DNA of 38,711 nucleotides from Alphaproteobacteria bacterium (GCA_017475935.1 JAFVEP010000023.1:1-38711), one strand, 5' to 3'; numbered from the stretch's first letter, positions 7,070 through 18,796 are shown. A program made the numbers and translations. Notes: generated by a model from the sequence alone, not told the origin.

Positions 7070-7792
7070 ATGCGTACCGACGGAAGAACAGCCGAACAAA
7101 GCAGGTTGCTTGAAATTATCCCGAATGTTAATCTTTATGCCGAAGGTTCTTGTCTGATCAAATGCGGCAACACGCATGTTCTTTGCACGGCATCGGTCGA
7201 TGATTGTCTGCCGGCGTGGATGAACGGCAAAGACAGCGGATGGATCACGGCGGAATATTCCTTGCTTCCGCGTTCAACACTGACGAGGGTTGCACGTGAA
7301 ACGAAAGGTGTCAGCGGACGCACACAGGAAATCCAGCGGCTGATCGGCAGATCACTGCGTGCGGTGACCGATCTGAAGGACTTAAAAGGTTTTTGCATTC
7401 AAATTGACTGCGATGTTTTGCAAGCTGACGGCGGAACGCGAACTGCCTCTATTTCCGGTGCTTTTGTCGCTCTTTATCTGGCCATGCAAAAGCTTGTCCG
7501 CGAGGGCAAACTGGCACGCAATCCGATCAAAGAATTTATGGCCGCCGTTTCCTGCGGCATATGTGCGGGCAAACCGGTTTTAGATTTAGATTATAGCGAA
7601 GATTCTCATGCCGATGCCGATACCAATTTTGTTTTAACGGAAAGCAACCGTATTGTTGAGGTTCAAGCCACGGCCGAAGGCGCAACTTTTTCAGAGGCCG
7701 AATTTAATGAATTATTCCGCTTAGCCAAGGCCGGCATTCACAAAATTATCTGCGAACAAAAACGAATTTTAGGAATAACCGATGAACGTTAA
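7070..7792 (+). CDS. rph: Ribonuclease PH
   Basis: Phosphorolytic 3'-5' exoribonuclease that trims tRNA 3' ends (240 aa, full length). Diagnostic segments are MRTDGRT at the N-terminus, EYSLLPRSTLTR, the RTQEIQRLIGRSLRAV phosphate-binding stretch, QIDCDVLQADGGTRTASI, and DLDYSEDSHADADTNFV with the metal-site acids. It begins 3 nt after the previous gene and overlaps rdgB by 11 nt, so the two are translationally coupled. The rph-rdgB pairing is common in proteobacteria. Confidence 0.96.
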   Translation: MRTDGRTAEQSRLLEIIPNVNLYAEGSCLIKCGNTHVLCTASVDDCLPAWMNGKDSGWITAEYSLLPRSTLTRVARETKGVSGRTQEIQRLIGRSLRAVTDLKDLKGFCIQIDCDVLQADGGTRTASISGAFVALYLAMQKLVREGKLARNPIKEFMAAVSCGICAGKPVLDLDYSEDSHADADTNFVLTESNRIVEVQATAEGATFSEAEFNELFRLAKAGIHKIICEQKRILGITDER

Positions 7793-8402
7793 AGAACTTA
7801 TTTTTGCCAGCCGTAATGCCGGAAAAATTGCCGAAATCAAGGATATGCTCTCTCCGTTGGGCATTGAGGTCAAATCTGCATTAGATCTTGATTTGCCGGA
7901 CGTGGAGGAAAACGGTGCAACCTTTGCCGAAAATTCTCTTCTGAAATCGCAGACAATTGCCCATTACACCGGTTTACCCTGCATCGCCGATGATTCCGGA
8001 TTGTGTGTTGAAGCGCTGGGCGGCGGCCCTGGCGTTTACACCGCGCGTTATGCTCCGAATCGAGATTTTGACAAAGGTATGGATAAACTTTTGACCGAGA
8101 TGAAAAACAGTCCGATCAAGAGCCGCAAAGCGTGGTTTTGCTGTGTTCTTTCACTGGCTTTCCCGAACGGCCGATACGAGTTATTCGAAGGACGTGTGGA
8201 CGGAACAATCGCCGAGAAAAAAAGCGGCACCACCGGTTTCGGCTTCGATCCGCTTTTTATTCCCGATGGTTATACTTGTAGTTTTGCACAAATGAACAAG
8301 GAAGAAAAAAATGCCATTTCCCATCGCGGTCGGGCCATGAAAAAATTCCAAAACTTTCTGCAACATTTAAAGGGCGCCGATGAGCTTGAACAATCTTTTT
8401 AA
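7782..8402 (+). CDS. rdgB: RdgB/HAM1 non-canonical purine NTP pyrophosphatase
   Basis: Hydrolyses dITP, ITP and XTP to monophosphates, keeping deaminated purines out of nucleic acids (206 aa). The sequence shows the opening FASRNAGKIAEI, the metal-binding IADDSGLCVEAL, GGGPGVYTARYA, the substrate segment GFGFDPLFIPDG and C-terminal ISHRGRAM, all family signatures in order. The ATG lies inside the end of rph, and the stop lies inside the start of addB, so rph-rdgB-addB-addA form one overlapping chain. Confidence 0.95.
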   Translation: MNVKELIFASRNAGKIAEIKDMLSPLGIEVKSALDLDLPDVEENGATFAENSLLKSQTIAHYTGLPCIADDSGLCVEALGGGPGVYTARYAPNRDFDKGMDKLLTEMKNSPIKSRKAWFCCVLSLAFPNGRYELFEGRVDGTIAEKKSGTTGFGFDPLFIPDGYTCSFAQMNKEEKNAISHRGRAMKKFQNFLQHLKGADELEQSF

Positions 8403-11289
8403 TATTGCTGCCGACGATTCATTTTTGGATATCTTGGCCCGACGCTTTTTAAATGATTATACCGAACAGCCGGAGAAGTTATCCGAAATTTTATTTTTGC
8501 TACCGACGCGGCGTGCCTGCACTGAACTCGCCGAAGCCTTTGTTCGGCAGAGTAATTTGCATCCGACTATTCTACCGCGTATGGTCCCGATTGCCGATAT
8601 TGATGAAGATGAAATTTTTTTATCGGATCGTGAAAGTTATGAATTAGTAAAAGAATTAAATCCGCCGATCAGTCAAACCGAAAGGCTGCTGATTCTGACT
8701 AAAATGATCATGCGCAAACCGAACGATTTCGGCTTGACCGAGCTTTCTTTGGCGCAAGCGTACGCATTAGCGCAAAATTTATCTGCTTTGATTGATGCGG
8801 CGCACTATTATGAACTCAGCTTTGCCCAACTTAAAAATCTTGTTCCCGAAGAATTTGCCGCTCATTGGCAAGAAACGCTGAAACTTCTGACCATCATCAC
8901 CCGCAGCTGGCCTGACATTTTGCAAGAAAAAGGTCTGACGGACACAGCCGCACACCGCCTGAATCTTTTACAGGCCAAATTAAACGAATGGCAGCAAAAT
9001 CCGCCGGCATACAAAATCGTCGTCGCCGGCACGACAGCCGCTTTTCCGATCATTAAAAAACTGGTTAAAACCGTACTCGATCTGCCGTCGGGTGAAGTTT
9101 ATTTATACGGTCTGGATTTTGCTTTGGAAGAAGAAGCATGGGGGCGAATTGATGAAAATCATCCGCAATTCGAACTGAAAGAACTGCTCGATTTTCTGCA
9201 GTTAAGCCGCAAGGACGTCACCCCTCTCAGCGAGAAACTCTTTTCTCCAAGGGAAAAATTTGTTTCCGAGTGTATGCGGCCGGCGCAAACTTCCGCTGCG
9301 TGGCGAAACCTCCCCGATCAAAAAATTGCGGACGAGGCCTTTCAAAATATCCGGTTTGTCAACTGCGATGATTTAAGACAAGAAGCTCAAGCAATCGCGC
9401 TTATCATCAGAGAAACGCTTGAAACGCCTGAAAAAACCGTGGCTTTAATTGCAACAGATCGAAATTTATCCCGCCGTGTTGTTTCCGAATTACGGCGTTG
9501 GGACATTATTGCCGATGACTCAGCCGGTCAGCCTCTGGGACTAACACCGATCGGAATCTATCTGCGTTTAATTATTAATGTGTTAAGCGAAAATTATTCT
9601 CAAAACAGTTTGCTTAATTTAATGAAACACCCTTTCACGGCCTGTGCTAAGAGCTATGCGGAATTCAACCTTTTGACCCGACGTCTGGAGTTGGCATGGC
9701 GCAAAGATCAAGAGCCGGATGAAACGCTGCAAAGTCTGTTGTCTTACATCAAAAATGAGTTTGCCGAGTTGCAAAATCTTTACGAAAACCCGCGCATCAA
9801 CATCAAAGATTTCTTTTCTGCCCACATGCGGCTGGCCGAAACTTTGGCCCAAACCGACATTAAAAGCGGCGATAAAATCATCTGGAAAAACGACTCCGGA
9901 AGCTGCGCGGCCGATTTTGTCAGCGACTTTCTGAGCACCTGCACTATTTTAGATTCCATTCCGACCAACGACTATCAAAGTTTTTTCGATCGCCTGCTGA
10001 TGGAAAAAAACGTGCGTATACGTTACGGCATGCATCCGCGTGTTAAAATTTTAGGTCCGATCGAAGCCAGACTCTTGCAATTTGATGTCACAATCATCGG
10101 TGAGGTCAACGAAGGATCATGGCCTCAGCTTCCTCAGGCCGATATGTGGATGTCGCGCCCGATGAAAAAAGATTTCGGCCTTCCGTTACCGGAAAAAAAT
10201 ATCGGTATCGCCGCGGCTGATTTTGCGCATTTACTGAACGGAAAACACGTCTTTTTGACGCGTGCCGAACGAATCGACGGAACGCCGACAAGCAAGTCCC
10301 GTTGGTGGCTGCGTATGGAAACCGTTTTATCGGCGCTGTCTGCAGACAATCTGCAAAAAACAGCGGACTTATACGATCAAAAATACAGCCGCTGGGTTCG
10401 CCATTGGGAAAGATCGGCGCTCCCGCTTCAAACAATTTCCGCACCGCATCCGTGTCCGCCGATATCCATGCGTCCGCGGCAGCTGTCTGCCAGCAACATT
10501 GAAAATCTTATGCGCGATCCCTACATTATTTTCGCTAAATATATCCTTCATCTTTACCCGCTCAATGCCATAGACCGTCCGCAGGATAATCGGGATTTCG
10601 GCAACATCTTTCATCAACTCATTGAAGAATTTAACAATCAATATCCGCACGACTACCCGCCGAACGCCGAGCAAATTTTATTGCAAATGAGCGAAAATGC
10701 TTTAACAAAATCCGCCGTTTCCGAAGATATCGCCGCATTTTGGCGGCCGAAATTAGCCAAAATGATCCATTGGATCGTGCAAACGGAACAAAACTATCGC
10801 CGCGATATCCTCATGGTTCATAACGAAATCAGCGGTCAAATGAAGTTCAGTGCACCAAACGGCGACTTTTATGTCACTGCCAAAGCCGATCGCATTGATG
10901 AAACAAAAACCGGAACTTTCAATATTTTAGACTACAAAACCGGCAGAGTTCGTACCATCAGTGAAATTGTCAGCGGCATGGCACCGCAGCTTTCCATTGA
11001 AGGATTGATAGCTGAAAGCGGCGGATTTACAAATCTGCCGGCCAAAAGTGTCAACACTTTACGTTACTGGCGTCCCGGTGACAAAGAAATCGTGGCAGAC
11101 AGCGCACAAAGCCGCAAAGCCATGGATCGGGTAGAAGACTACATCCGCCGGCTGATCACACTGTTTGATTTTCCGACAACACCGTATTTAGCCAAACCAA
11201 ATCCGGCCACCGCGCCCGAGTACTCGGATTATGACCATTTGTCCCGTTATTTGGAATGGGCTGTAAGGGATAACGACCATGACGAATGA
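8380..11289 (+). CDS. addB: Double-strand break repair protein AddB
   Basis: Large subunit (969 aa) of the AddAB helicase-nuclease that processes double-strand ends for RecA. The N-terminal region carries LLPTRRACTELAEAF, a degenerate inactivated helicase segment typical of alphaproteobacterial AddB. The C-terminal nuclease domain ends with a PD-(D/E)XK signature, AKADRID followed by LDYKTGRV (around residues 830-855). It overlaps rdgB (23 nt) and addA (11 nt). Length fits the alphaproteobacterial form. Partner addA next door makes the call firm. Confidence 0.93.
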   Translation: MSLNNLFNIAADDSFLDILARRFLNDYTEQPEKLSEILFLLPTRRACTELAEAFVRQSNLHPTILPRMVPIADIDEDEIFLSDRESYELVKELNPPISQTERLLILTKMIMRKPNDFGLTELSLAQAYALAQNLSALIDAAHYYELSFAQLKNLVPEEFAAHWQETLKLLTIITRSWPDILQEKGLTDTAAHRLNLLQAKLNEWQQNPPAYKIVVAGTTAAFPIIKKLVKTVLDLPSGEVYLYGLDFALEEEAWGRIDENHPQFELKELLDFLQLSRKDVTPLSEKLFSPREKFVSECMRPAQTSAAWRNLPDQKIADEAFQNIRFVNCDDLRQEAQAIALIIRETLETPEKTVALIATDRNLSRRVVSELRRWDIIADDSAGQPLGLTPIGIYLRLIINVLSENYSQNSLLNLMKHPFTACAKSYAEFNLLTRRLELAWRKDQEPDETLQSLLSYIKNEFAELQNLYENPRINIKDFFSAHMRLAETLAQTDIKSGDKIIWKNDSGSCAADFVSDFLSTCTILDSIPTNDYQSFFDRLLMEKNVRIRYGMHPRVKILGPIEARLLQFDVTIIGEVNEGSWPQLPQADMWMSRPMKKDFGLPLPEKNIGIAAADFAHLLNGKHVFLTRAERIDGTPTSKSRWWLRMETVLSALSADNLQKTADLYDQKYSRWVRHWERSALPLQTISAPHPCPPISMRPRQLSASNIENLMRDPYIIFAKYILHLYPLNAIDRPQDNRDFGNIFHQLIEEFNNQYPHDYPPNAEQILLQMSENALTKSAVSEDIAAFWRPKLAKMIHWIVQTEQNYRRDILMVHNEISGQMKFSAPNGDFYVTAKADRIDETKTGTFNILDYKTGRVRTISEIVSGMAPQLSIEGLIAESGGFTNLPAKSVNTLRYWRPGDKEIVADSAQSRKAMDRVEDYIRRLITLFDFPTTPYLAKPNPATAPEYSDYDHLSRYLEWAVRDNDHDE

Positions 11290-14200
11290 AATGATTGAAA
11301 AATTACGGATTAATCGCGGAACGGCGGCCTCAAAGCAGCAGAATGCAGCGGCTGATCCGTATGTTTCCGTATGGGTGGAAGCTTCGGCCGGAACGGGAAA
11401 AACAAAAGTATTGTCTGATCGTGTTCTCCGTTTGCTTTTAAATAAAATATCGCCGGCCAAACTTTTGTGCTTAACCTACACCAAAGCAGCGGCGGTTGAA
11501 ATGAGTACGCGAATCGCCGCACGTTTAAGCCGTTGGGCGGTTGAAGACGAAGACAAATTAGCCGAAGACATCAAATCCATGTTTGCCGATAAAGATTTTC
11601 CGGCAAAGGATCTGCGCACCTACAAAGAGACAGCTCGCACTTTGTTTGCATTACTTTTAGACACACCGGGCGGCATTAAAGTTCAAACCATACACAGTTT
11701 TTGCCAGGACATTTTAAAGCGCTTTCCGCTGGAAGCCGGTGTTTCGCCATATTTTGAAGTTCTTGACGATCAATCGTCAGCACAGGTTTTGGCGCAAATT
11801 CAAAAAGACATGCTCAGCCGTACACACGCTCCGCACAGCGAGGCTTTCCGATCTGCATTAGCTTATTTAACCCAAAACTTAAGCGAATTTACTTTTCCGA
11901 AGGTCATGAAAAGCATTGTCGATAACCGTGTCAAAATATCACAGCTTTTTGATCACTACCAAACGTTTGACAATTTATGCCGAAAACTTTCTTCTCTCTT
12001 AGGCATTCATTTGAATGACACGGCATTATCGGTTACCGCCGATTTCATGTCGCGTATTGATAAAGAAGCAGCCCTGCTTAATCTGCAAGCATGGAATAAA
12101 GGCGGCAAAAAGGATCTTATCAAGACGGAAAAGCTGTCGAAAGTACTCCAAAACAACTTTGCACCGCAAGATTATGAAATATATAAAAGCATATTTTTGA
12201 CGGCTGAGGGCGAAATAGCCAAACAGCTTGCCTCTAAAAATGCCAGCGCTGCCGATCCTTGTCTTGGCGACCGATTGTTTCAAGAGGCACAGAGAGTTTA
12301 TGCCTGCGAGCAAAAGCTGAAAAAAATCGCTCTTTATCAAGCAACACTTTCCGTTCTGACCATTGCCCGCGAGCTGATTGAGGCATATAATACCTACAAA
12401 AAGCAACAGGCGAAACTGGACTATGCCGATCTGATCATTCTGACGAAAAAACTACTGGCCGATTCCGGCGTTGCCAACTGGGTTCTTTTTAAGCTGGACG
12501 GCGGTATTGATCATATTTTGCTTGATGAGGCGCAGGATACATCTCCCGACCAATGGGAAATCATTAAATCGCTGAGCGGCGAATTTTTCACTGACGACAC
12601 GACAAACCATCCGCGAACGGTTTTTGTCGTCGGCGACCGCAAACAATCCATTTACAGTTTTCAAGGCGCAGATCCGGAAAAATTCGACGTCATGGAAAAA
12701 TATTTTGCCGCACAAGCCGGCGCTCATTTCAAAAAAATAGATTTAAATGTTTCTTTTCGCTCGTCCGAAGCCGTTTTAAACACGGTTAACGCTTTGTTCA
12801 ACACACCGGAAGCCTCTGCCGGTGTGGTCACTGCGGGCGAAAAAATCGAACACCTGCCGTTCAGAGCCGGCGAATACGGACGCGTCGAAATTTGGCCGCT
12901 TTTAGTGGCGGATAAAAAAGTCAAAGATCCACATGCCGATTATTGGCAGCCGCCGGTCGAAATGAATCGGGAAATTTCCGTAAAAACGAAATTGGCGCAA
13001 AAAATTGCCGGCAAAATCCGGCAAATGGTCAGTGAAAGCAAAACAACATCAAAGCCCCTGCATTTTCGCGATTTCATGGTTTTGGTACAACGCCGTACCG
13101 GTTTTGTAGATGAATTTATCCGTGCCTGTAAACAGCAAAATGTCAGTATTTCCGGTGCCGATCGGCTCAAGCTTTCCGAACAGATTGCCGTTCAAGATCT
13201 GATTTCTCTCGGCAAGTTTTTGCTTTTGCCGAACGACGATTTATCTCTGGCTGAAGTTTTAAAATCACCGCTTTTCGGTCTTGATGACGATGATCTGATC
13301 AAGCTGTGTTACAAACGCGGACAAGCACCGCTCTGGTCACGGCTCGGTGATTTCGCCTCATATGCCCACATTTACCGCTCTTTGCAAGAATTGTTTGATA
13401 TGCTTGATTTTGTACGCCCTTATGAGCTTTACAATCACGTTTTAACCAAAATGAACGGCCGACTGAAATTCACGCAGCGTATGGGCATGGAAATCGAAGA
13501 TTCTCTTGATGAATTTATCAACTTAACCATTGCTTATGAGCGGCAAAATATCCCGAGTTTACAGGGTTTTATCTCTTGGATTTCCGCACACGAAATCGAG
13601 ATCAAACGCGAAACGGAACAAAAAGATATTGATGCCGTGCGCTTAATGACGGTTCACGGATCCAAAGGATTGCAAGCACCGATCGTCTTTTTGCCGGACA
13701 CGGTTCATGTCAAAAGCGCCAAGCGCGAACAGGAAATTCTGTGGGATACGGATATGGCCTTTTGTCCGCTCGGAAGTGCATTTTATGATGAAAAGTGTAC
13801 ACAGATAAAACTGAAAAATCATCAAAAGGCTGAAGAAGAATACCGACGTTTGCTTTATGTGGCGCTCACCCGTGCCGAAGACAGGCTGTTTATCTGCGGT
13901 TATGCCAACACAGCAGAGATCAGCCAACAATCGTGGTATGAATTATCGCACCGCTGTTTGGCACAAATAGGTATTGCCGATGAAGATATTTTTTATACCG
14001 AAGTTCCGGAAGTTTTCGCCGCACGGCCGACGGCAATAGAAAAGCCTGTTCATCGGGAAGAACCTCTCGGAGATTGGCTCAATCGGCCGGCGCCGAGCGA
14101 AGGCGCATTTTTAAAGCCCTACACCCCGTCAAAGCCGCAGGAAGAAGACACGGATTCGTCTTCTCCTCTTGCCGAAAGCGGCCATTTCTATCGACGCGGA

Positions 14201-14647
14201 ACCATCATCCACCGTTTATTGCAATTTTTAACTTACGACGGTTCAAACACAGAGCGTATCATTCACGACTATTTAAACAAGAATGCTGCCGATCTGTCTT
14301 TAAGCCAAAGGCAGCAAATTTGCCGCGAAGTCATCTCATTACTCCAAGAAGAAAACTTCGCACAAATTTTCGGTCCGAATTCACGCGCTGAGGTTCCGAT
14401 CATGGGCCGAGTCGGTGAAAAAATCATCTCAGCACAAATCGACAGATTGGTCATTTTGCCGCACAAAATCATCATTGTGGATTTCAAAACCAACCGGCCG
14501 GCAGCGCAAAATGTAAAAGAAACACCTCAAGTTTATAAGAACCAGCTGGCGACTTATGCTCAGCTCATTGGAAAAATTTATCCCGACAAGCCCGTAGAAA
14601 CCTACATTCTGTGGACGAATGAAGCCCGTTTGATGAAAGTCGTCTGA
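11279..14647 (+). CDS. addA: Double-strand break repair helicase-nuclease AddA
   Basis: UvrD-like helicase plus nuclease subunit (1122 aa) of AddAB. Walker A is ASAGTGKTKVLSDR (about residues 38-51). Motif Ia is LTYTKAAAVEMSTRI, motif II LLDEAQDTSPDQWEII, motif III VVGDRKQSIYSFQGADP, and motif V/VI regions include VRLMTVHGSKGLQAP and LLYVALTRAEDRL. The C-terminal nuclease has SAQIDRLV and VDFKTNRP. All helicase and nuclease motifs look intact. It ends the aroK-addA run; a weak hairpin without a T-run (14659-14686) follows. Confidence 0.96.
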   Translation: MTNEMIEKLRINRGTAASKQQNAAADPYVSVWVEASAGTGKTKVLSDRVLRLLLNKISPAKLLCLTYTKAAAVEMSTRIAARLSRWAVEDEDKLAEDIKSMFADKDFPAKDLRTYKETARTLFALLLDTPGGIKVQTIHSFCQDILKRFPLEAGVSPYFEVLDDQSSAQVLAQIQKDMLSRTHAPHSEAFRSALAYLTQNLSEFTFPKVMKSIVDNRVKISQLFDHYQTFDNLCRKLSSLLGIHLNDTALSVTADFMSRIDKEAALLNLQAWNKGGKKDLIKTEKLSKVLQNNFAPQDYEIYKSIFLTAEGEIAKQLASKNASAADPCLGDRLFQEAQRVYACEQKLKKIALYQATLSVLTIARELIEAYNTYKKQQAKLDYADLIILTKKLLADSGVANWVLFKLDGGIDHILLDEAQDTSPDQWEIIKSLSGEFFTDDTTNHPRTVFVVGDRKQSIYSFQGADPEKFDVMEKYFAAQAGAHFKKIDLNVSFRSSEAVLNTVNALFNTPEASAGVVTAGEKIEHLPFRAGEYGRVEIWPLLVADKKVKDPHADYWQPPVEMNREISVKTKLAQKIAGKIRQMVSESKTTSKPLHFRDFMVLVQRRTGFVDEFIRACKQQNVSISGADRLKLSEQIAVQDLISLGKFLLLPNDDLSLAEVLKSPLFGLDDDDLIKLCYKRGQAPLWSRLGDFASYAHIYRSLQELFDMLDFVRPYELYNHVLTKMNGRLKFTQRMGMEIEDSLDEFINLTIAYERQNIPSLQGFISWISAHEIEIKRETEQKDIDAVRLMTVHGSKGLQAPIVFLPDTVHVKSAKREQEILWDTDMAFCPLGSAFYDEKCTQIKLKNHQKAEEEYRRLLYVALTRAEDRLFICGYANTAEISQQSWYELSHRCLAQIGIADEDIFYTEVPEVFAARPTAIEKPVHREEPLGDWLNRPAPSEGAFLKPYTPSKPQEEDTDSSSPLAESGHFYRRGTIIHRLLQFLTYDGSNTERIIHDYLNKNAADLSLSQRQQICREVISLLQEENFAQIFGPNSRAEVPIMGRVGEKIISAQIDRLVILPHKIIIVDFKTNRPAAQNVKETPQVYKNQLATYAQLIGKIYPDKPVETYILWTNEARLMKVV

Positions 14648-14751
14648 TTTTTGCAAAAAAAGGTTGTATTTATTTCCAGAACCTTTAATATCAGATTCAC
14701 AATCACTATATTAATGTTACTTTGCAATTTTAACCAGATAAGGAGAGAAAT

Positions 14752-15066
14752 ATGACGCAACCGTTAACAGATAACCAATTTGCAACTAATGTTTTGAATT
14801 CCAAGGGATTGGTTTTGGTAGATTTTTGGGCAGAATGGTGCGGCCCGTGCCGCCAACTCGGTCCGATTTTGGAATCGCTTGACAATGAACTGAGCGACGT
14901 CACCATTTATAAAATGAATGTTGATGATTCGCCGCAAGTTGCCAGCCAATTCGGCATCCGCAGCATTCCAACCATGTTTTTGTTTAAGGACGGCAAACAA
15001 GTTGACACAAAAGTCGGCTTAAATACCCAAGCCAATATCAAATCGTGGATCGAATCACATAAATAA
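14752..15066 (+). CDS. trxA: Thioredoxin
   Basis: Cytoplasmic disulphide reductant of 104 residues. The active site is WCGPC (Cys30, Cys33) within DFWAEWCGPCRQLGP, and the cis-proline segment is IRSIPTMFLFKDG. There is no signal peptide or membrane segment. A strong ribosome site (AAGGAGAG) precedes the ATG. In many alphaproteobacteria trxA lies downstream of addA, as here, though the 104-nt gap suggests its own promoter. A hairpin terminator follows. Confidence 0.96.
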   Translation: MTQPLTDNQFATNVLNSKGLVLVDFWAEWCGPCRQLGPILESLDNELSDVTIYKMNVDDSPQVASQFGIRSIPTMFLFKDGKQVDTKVGLNTQANIKSWIESHK

Positions 15067-15096
15067 CCTATATGGCCCATGCGGCAATTCCAACAT

Positions 15097-15131
15097 GCCA
15101 AGCAACGAACAAACCGTCAGCTTGGCTTTTT
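15097..15131 (+). terminator. Rho-independent terminator after trxA
   Basis: A perfect 7-bp stem GCCAAGC (15097-15103) / GCTTGGC (15120-15126) with a 16-nt loop and five T residues after it. Confidence 0.75.
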
Positions 15132-15145
15132 CATATAAAAATGCA

Positions 15146-15173
15146 TTGACAAAAAAACAAAAACCTATATACT
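15146..15173 (+). promoter_or_regulatory. Promoter of the acyl-carrier-like gene
   Basis: TTGACA (15146-15151), 16-nt spacer, TATACT (15168-15173). It predicts a start near 15180 and a 26-nt AT-rich leader that lacks a Shine-Dalgarno. Confidence 0.7.
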
Positions 15174-15205
15174 GATCTTGTTTAACAATAATTAATCCAA
15201 TCATT

Positions 15206-15511
15206 ATGGCGCTAAAAAAATTTTCCGTAGAGCAATTTCGTACAGCTCTGCAATCTGAGTATCTGCAAGGAGGTCCTGCAGATATGCGCGCACAAAATCT
15301 TTCAGATGAAGATCTTTTGAAAGAAAATCTCTGGACAGATCTTCAGATGGATAGCATGGACTTTGTTGCCCTGATCGTTTCTCTTGAACGTTTCAATGGT
15401 AAGCTCTTCCGAAATGACGGAAAAGCTTTCGGCTTTTTTGAAAAACACAAAAACCGCAAAAAGTCCACTGTCCGTGCTTTTCTGGATTTTGCCGAAACAC
15501 AAATGGACTAG
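15206..15511 (+). CDS. Acyl carrier protein-like protein, orphan
   Basis: A 101-residue soluble protein that I cannot name from a known family. Its centre reads DLQMDSMDFVALIVSLER, which matches the phosphopantetheine-attachment region of acyl carrier proteins (DLG-x-DS-[LM]-D). Ser50 would be the modified residue. The C-terminus, STVRAFLDFAETQ, resembles the last helix of ACPs. Between them lies a Lys/Phe-rich insert that is not ACP-like, and the protein is longer than the usual 75-85 residues. No acyl transferase, synthase or phosphopantetheinyl transferase gene is nearby. It has its own strong promoter and terminator and so is a single-gene unit. No clear ribosome site precedes the ATG. 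Confidence 0.65.
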   Translation: MALKKFSVEQFRTALQSEYLQGGPADMRAQNLSDEDLLKENLWTDLQMDSMDFVALIVSLERFNGKLFRNDGKAFGFFEKHKNRKKSTVRAFLDFAETQMD

Positions 15512-15517
15512 AGCAAA

Positions 15518-15553
15518 TAAACGCCCAACCTGAAAAAGGTTTGGGTGTTTTTT
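15518..15553 (+). terminator. Rho-independent terminator after the acyl-carrier-like gene
   Basis: AAACGCCCAACC pairs with GGTTTGGGTGTTT (one bulged T, one G-T pair), 7-nt loop, followed by a T-run. Confidence 0.85.
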
Positions 15554-15592
15554 ATATTTCCGTTTATAACTTTGATTTTATTCTTGGTAAAT

Positions 15593-15620
15593 TTGACAGA
15601 TTAAGCTATATTTTTACAGT
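15593..15620 (+). promoter_or_regulatory. Probable gyrB promoter
   Basis: TTGACA (15593-15598), 16-nt spacer, TACAGT (15615-15620), 24 nt upstream of the gyrB ATG. Confidence 0.5.
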
Positions 15621-15635
15621 TAGAGAATACTTTAA

Positions 15636-18089
<2,454 letters not shown>

Positions 18090-18108
18090 GCCCGCAATCC
18101 ACATCAAT

Positions 18109-18140
18109 AAAACGCCCCGCCGCGGGCGTTTTATTTTTTT
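18109..18140 (+). terminator. Rho-independent terminator after gyrB
   Basis: AAAACGCCC / GGGCGTTTT stem around a short GC loop, then a T-rich tract. Confidence 0.9.
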
Positions 18141-18154
18141 GTCAAAAAATACAA

Positions 18155-18183
18155 TTGACATCTTTGATTGTACGTGCTAAAAA
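18155..18183 (+). promoter_or_regulatory. Promoter of the 27-residue-repeat gene
   Basis: Consensus TTGACA (18155-18160), 17-nt spacer, extended -10 TGC-TAAAAA (18175-18183). The predicted start is near 18190, leaving a leader of about 22 nt without a Shine-Dalgarno. Confidence 0.65.
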
Positions 18184-18211
18184 GGATGTACTTATCTATC
18201 ATTAATTAATT

Positions 18212-18760
18212 ATGGAAACGAAAACAACAGCGAGCGGATCCGATTCACGGGTGAGTCGCTCCGCAATGAGAAATGCCGTTCTCAACTGCATCAAACGCAA
18301 CTATCGTTTAAGTGCTGAGGACGAGGTAAATTTGGTTCGTTTGTCCGGCATGGAAGATATGGCCTGCCGTTACATTCGACTGTTCGGTCTGTATGAGCCG
18401 GCGCAACTGGCTATGTTCGAGCAGCAAAAAGCAAGCGAACTGGTTTCTGCCTGCATCGCCAAATGCAGTTTGAGCGTCAAGGCCGAAATCAAGCTTTTCT
18501 TTCTGCCTGATGCCGAACATCTGGTGTGGAAATACATCCGCCGCTACGCTTTAAACAGAAAAGCTGAGAAAATGTTGATCTATCTTCCGCATGCTGAGGA
18601 TATCATCAAGTTTTATATCAGCAAGTATCCGCTCTGTGACGAAGTCTTGTTGAAGATTGCGGACCAGCACTACGCTGAACCGGTCCTGAATTTCTATTTT
18701 CAGCTTCATAAGCCGAGTAAAAAACTCTCGGCTAAGCTCAGAAACTTCTGGCCGATTTGA
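18212..18760 (+). CDS. Helical tandem-repeat protein (27-residue units), unknown function
   Basis: I do not recognise this 182-residue protein. From residue 33 it divides into units of 27 residues with no gaps: 33-59, 60-86, 87-113, 114-140, then a 28-residue unit 141-168 and a partial unit to 182. The clearest units begin L-x2-KAE, continue through L-x2-LP-x-AE, and end with YI-x2-Y. Each unit would form two amphipathic helices, so a solenoid of the alpha-alpha type is likely (inference). The N-terminal 32 residues are Ser/Thr-rich then basic. There is no signal peptide or membrane segment, so it is probably cytoplasmic. It is a single-gene unit with its own promoter and terminator and no clear ribosome site. 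Confidence 0.8.
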   Translation: METKTTASGSDSRVSRSAMRNAVLNCIKRNYRLSAEDEVNLVRLSGMEDMACRYIRLFGLYEPAQLAMFEQQKASELVSACIAKCSLSVKAEIKLFFLPDAEHLVWKYIRRYALNRKAEKMLIYLPHAEDIIKFYISKYPLCDEVLLKIADQHYAEPVLNFYFQLHKPSKKLSAKLRNFWPI

Positions 18761-18765
18761 TTTCC

Positions 18766-18796
18766 GAAGCTCTCCTTGTGAGAGCTTCTTTTTTTG
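18766..18796 (+). terminator. Rho-independent terminator after the repeat-protein gene
   Basis: Perfect 9-bp stem GAAGCTCTC / GAGAGCTTC with a 5-nt loop, followed by eight T residues. Confidence 0.93.

Noticed and set aside
12026..12406. 126-codon minus-strand frame inside addA
   Set aside because: Opposite strand of intact AddA coding sequence; no family resemblance or ribosome site.
14659..14686. Terminator after addA
   Set aside because: A 7-bp inverted repeat is present but no T-run follows on the plus strand, so it was not listed as a terminator.
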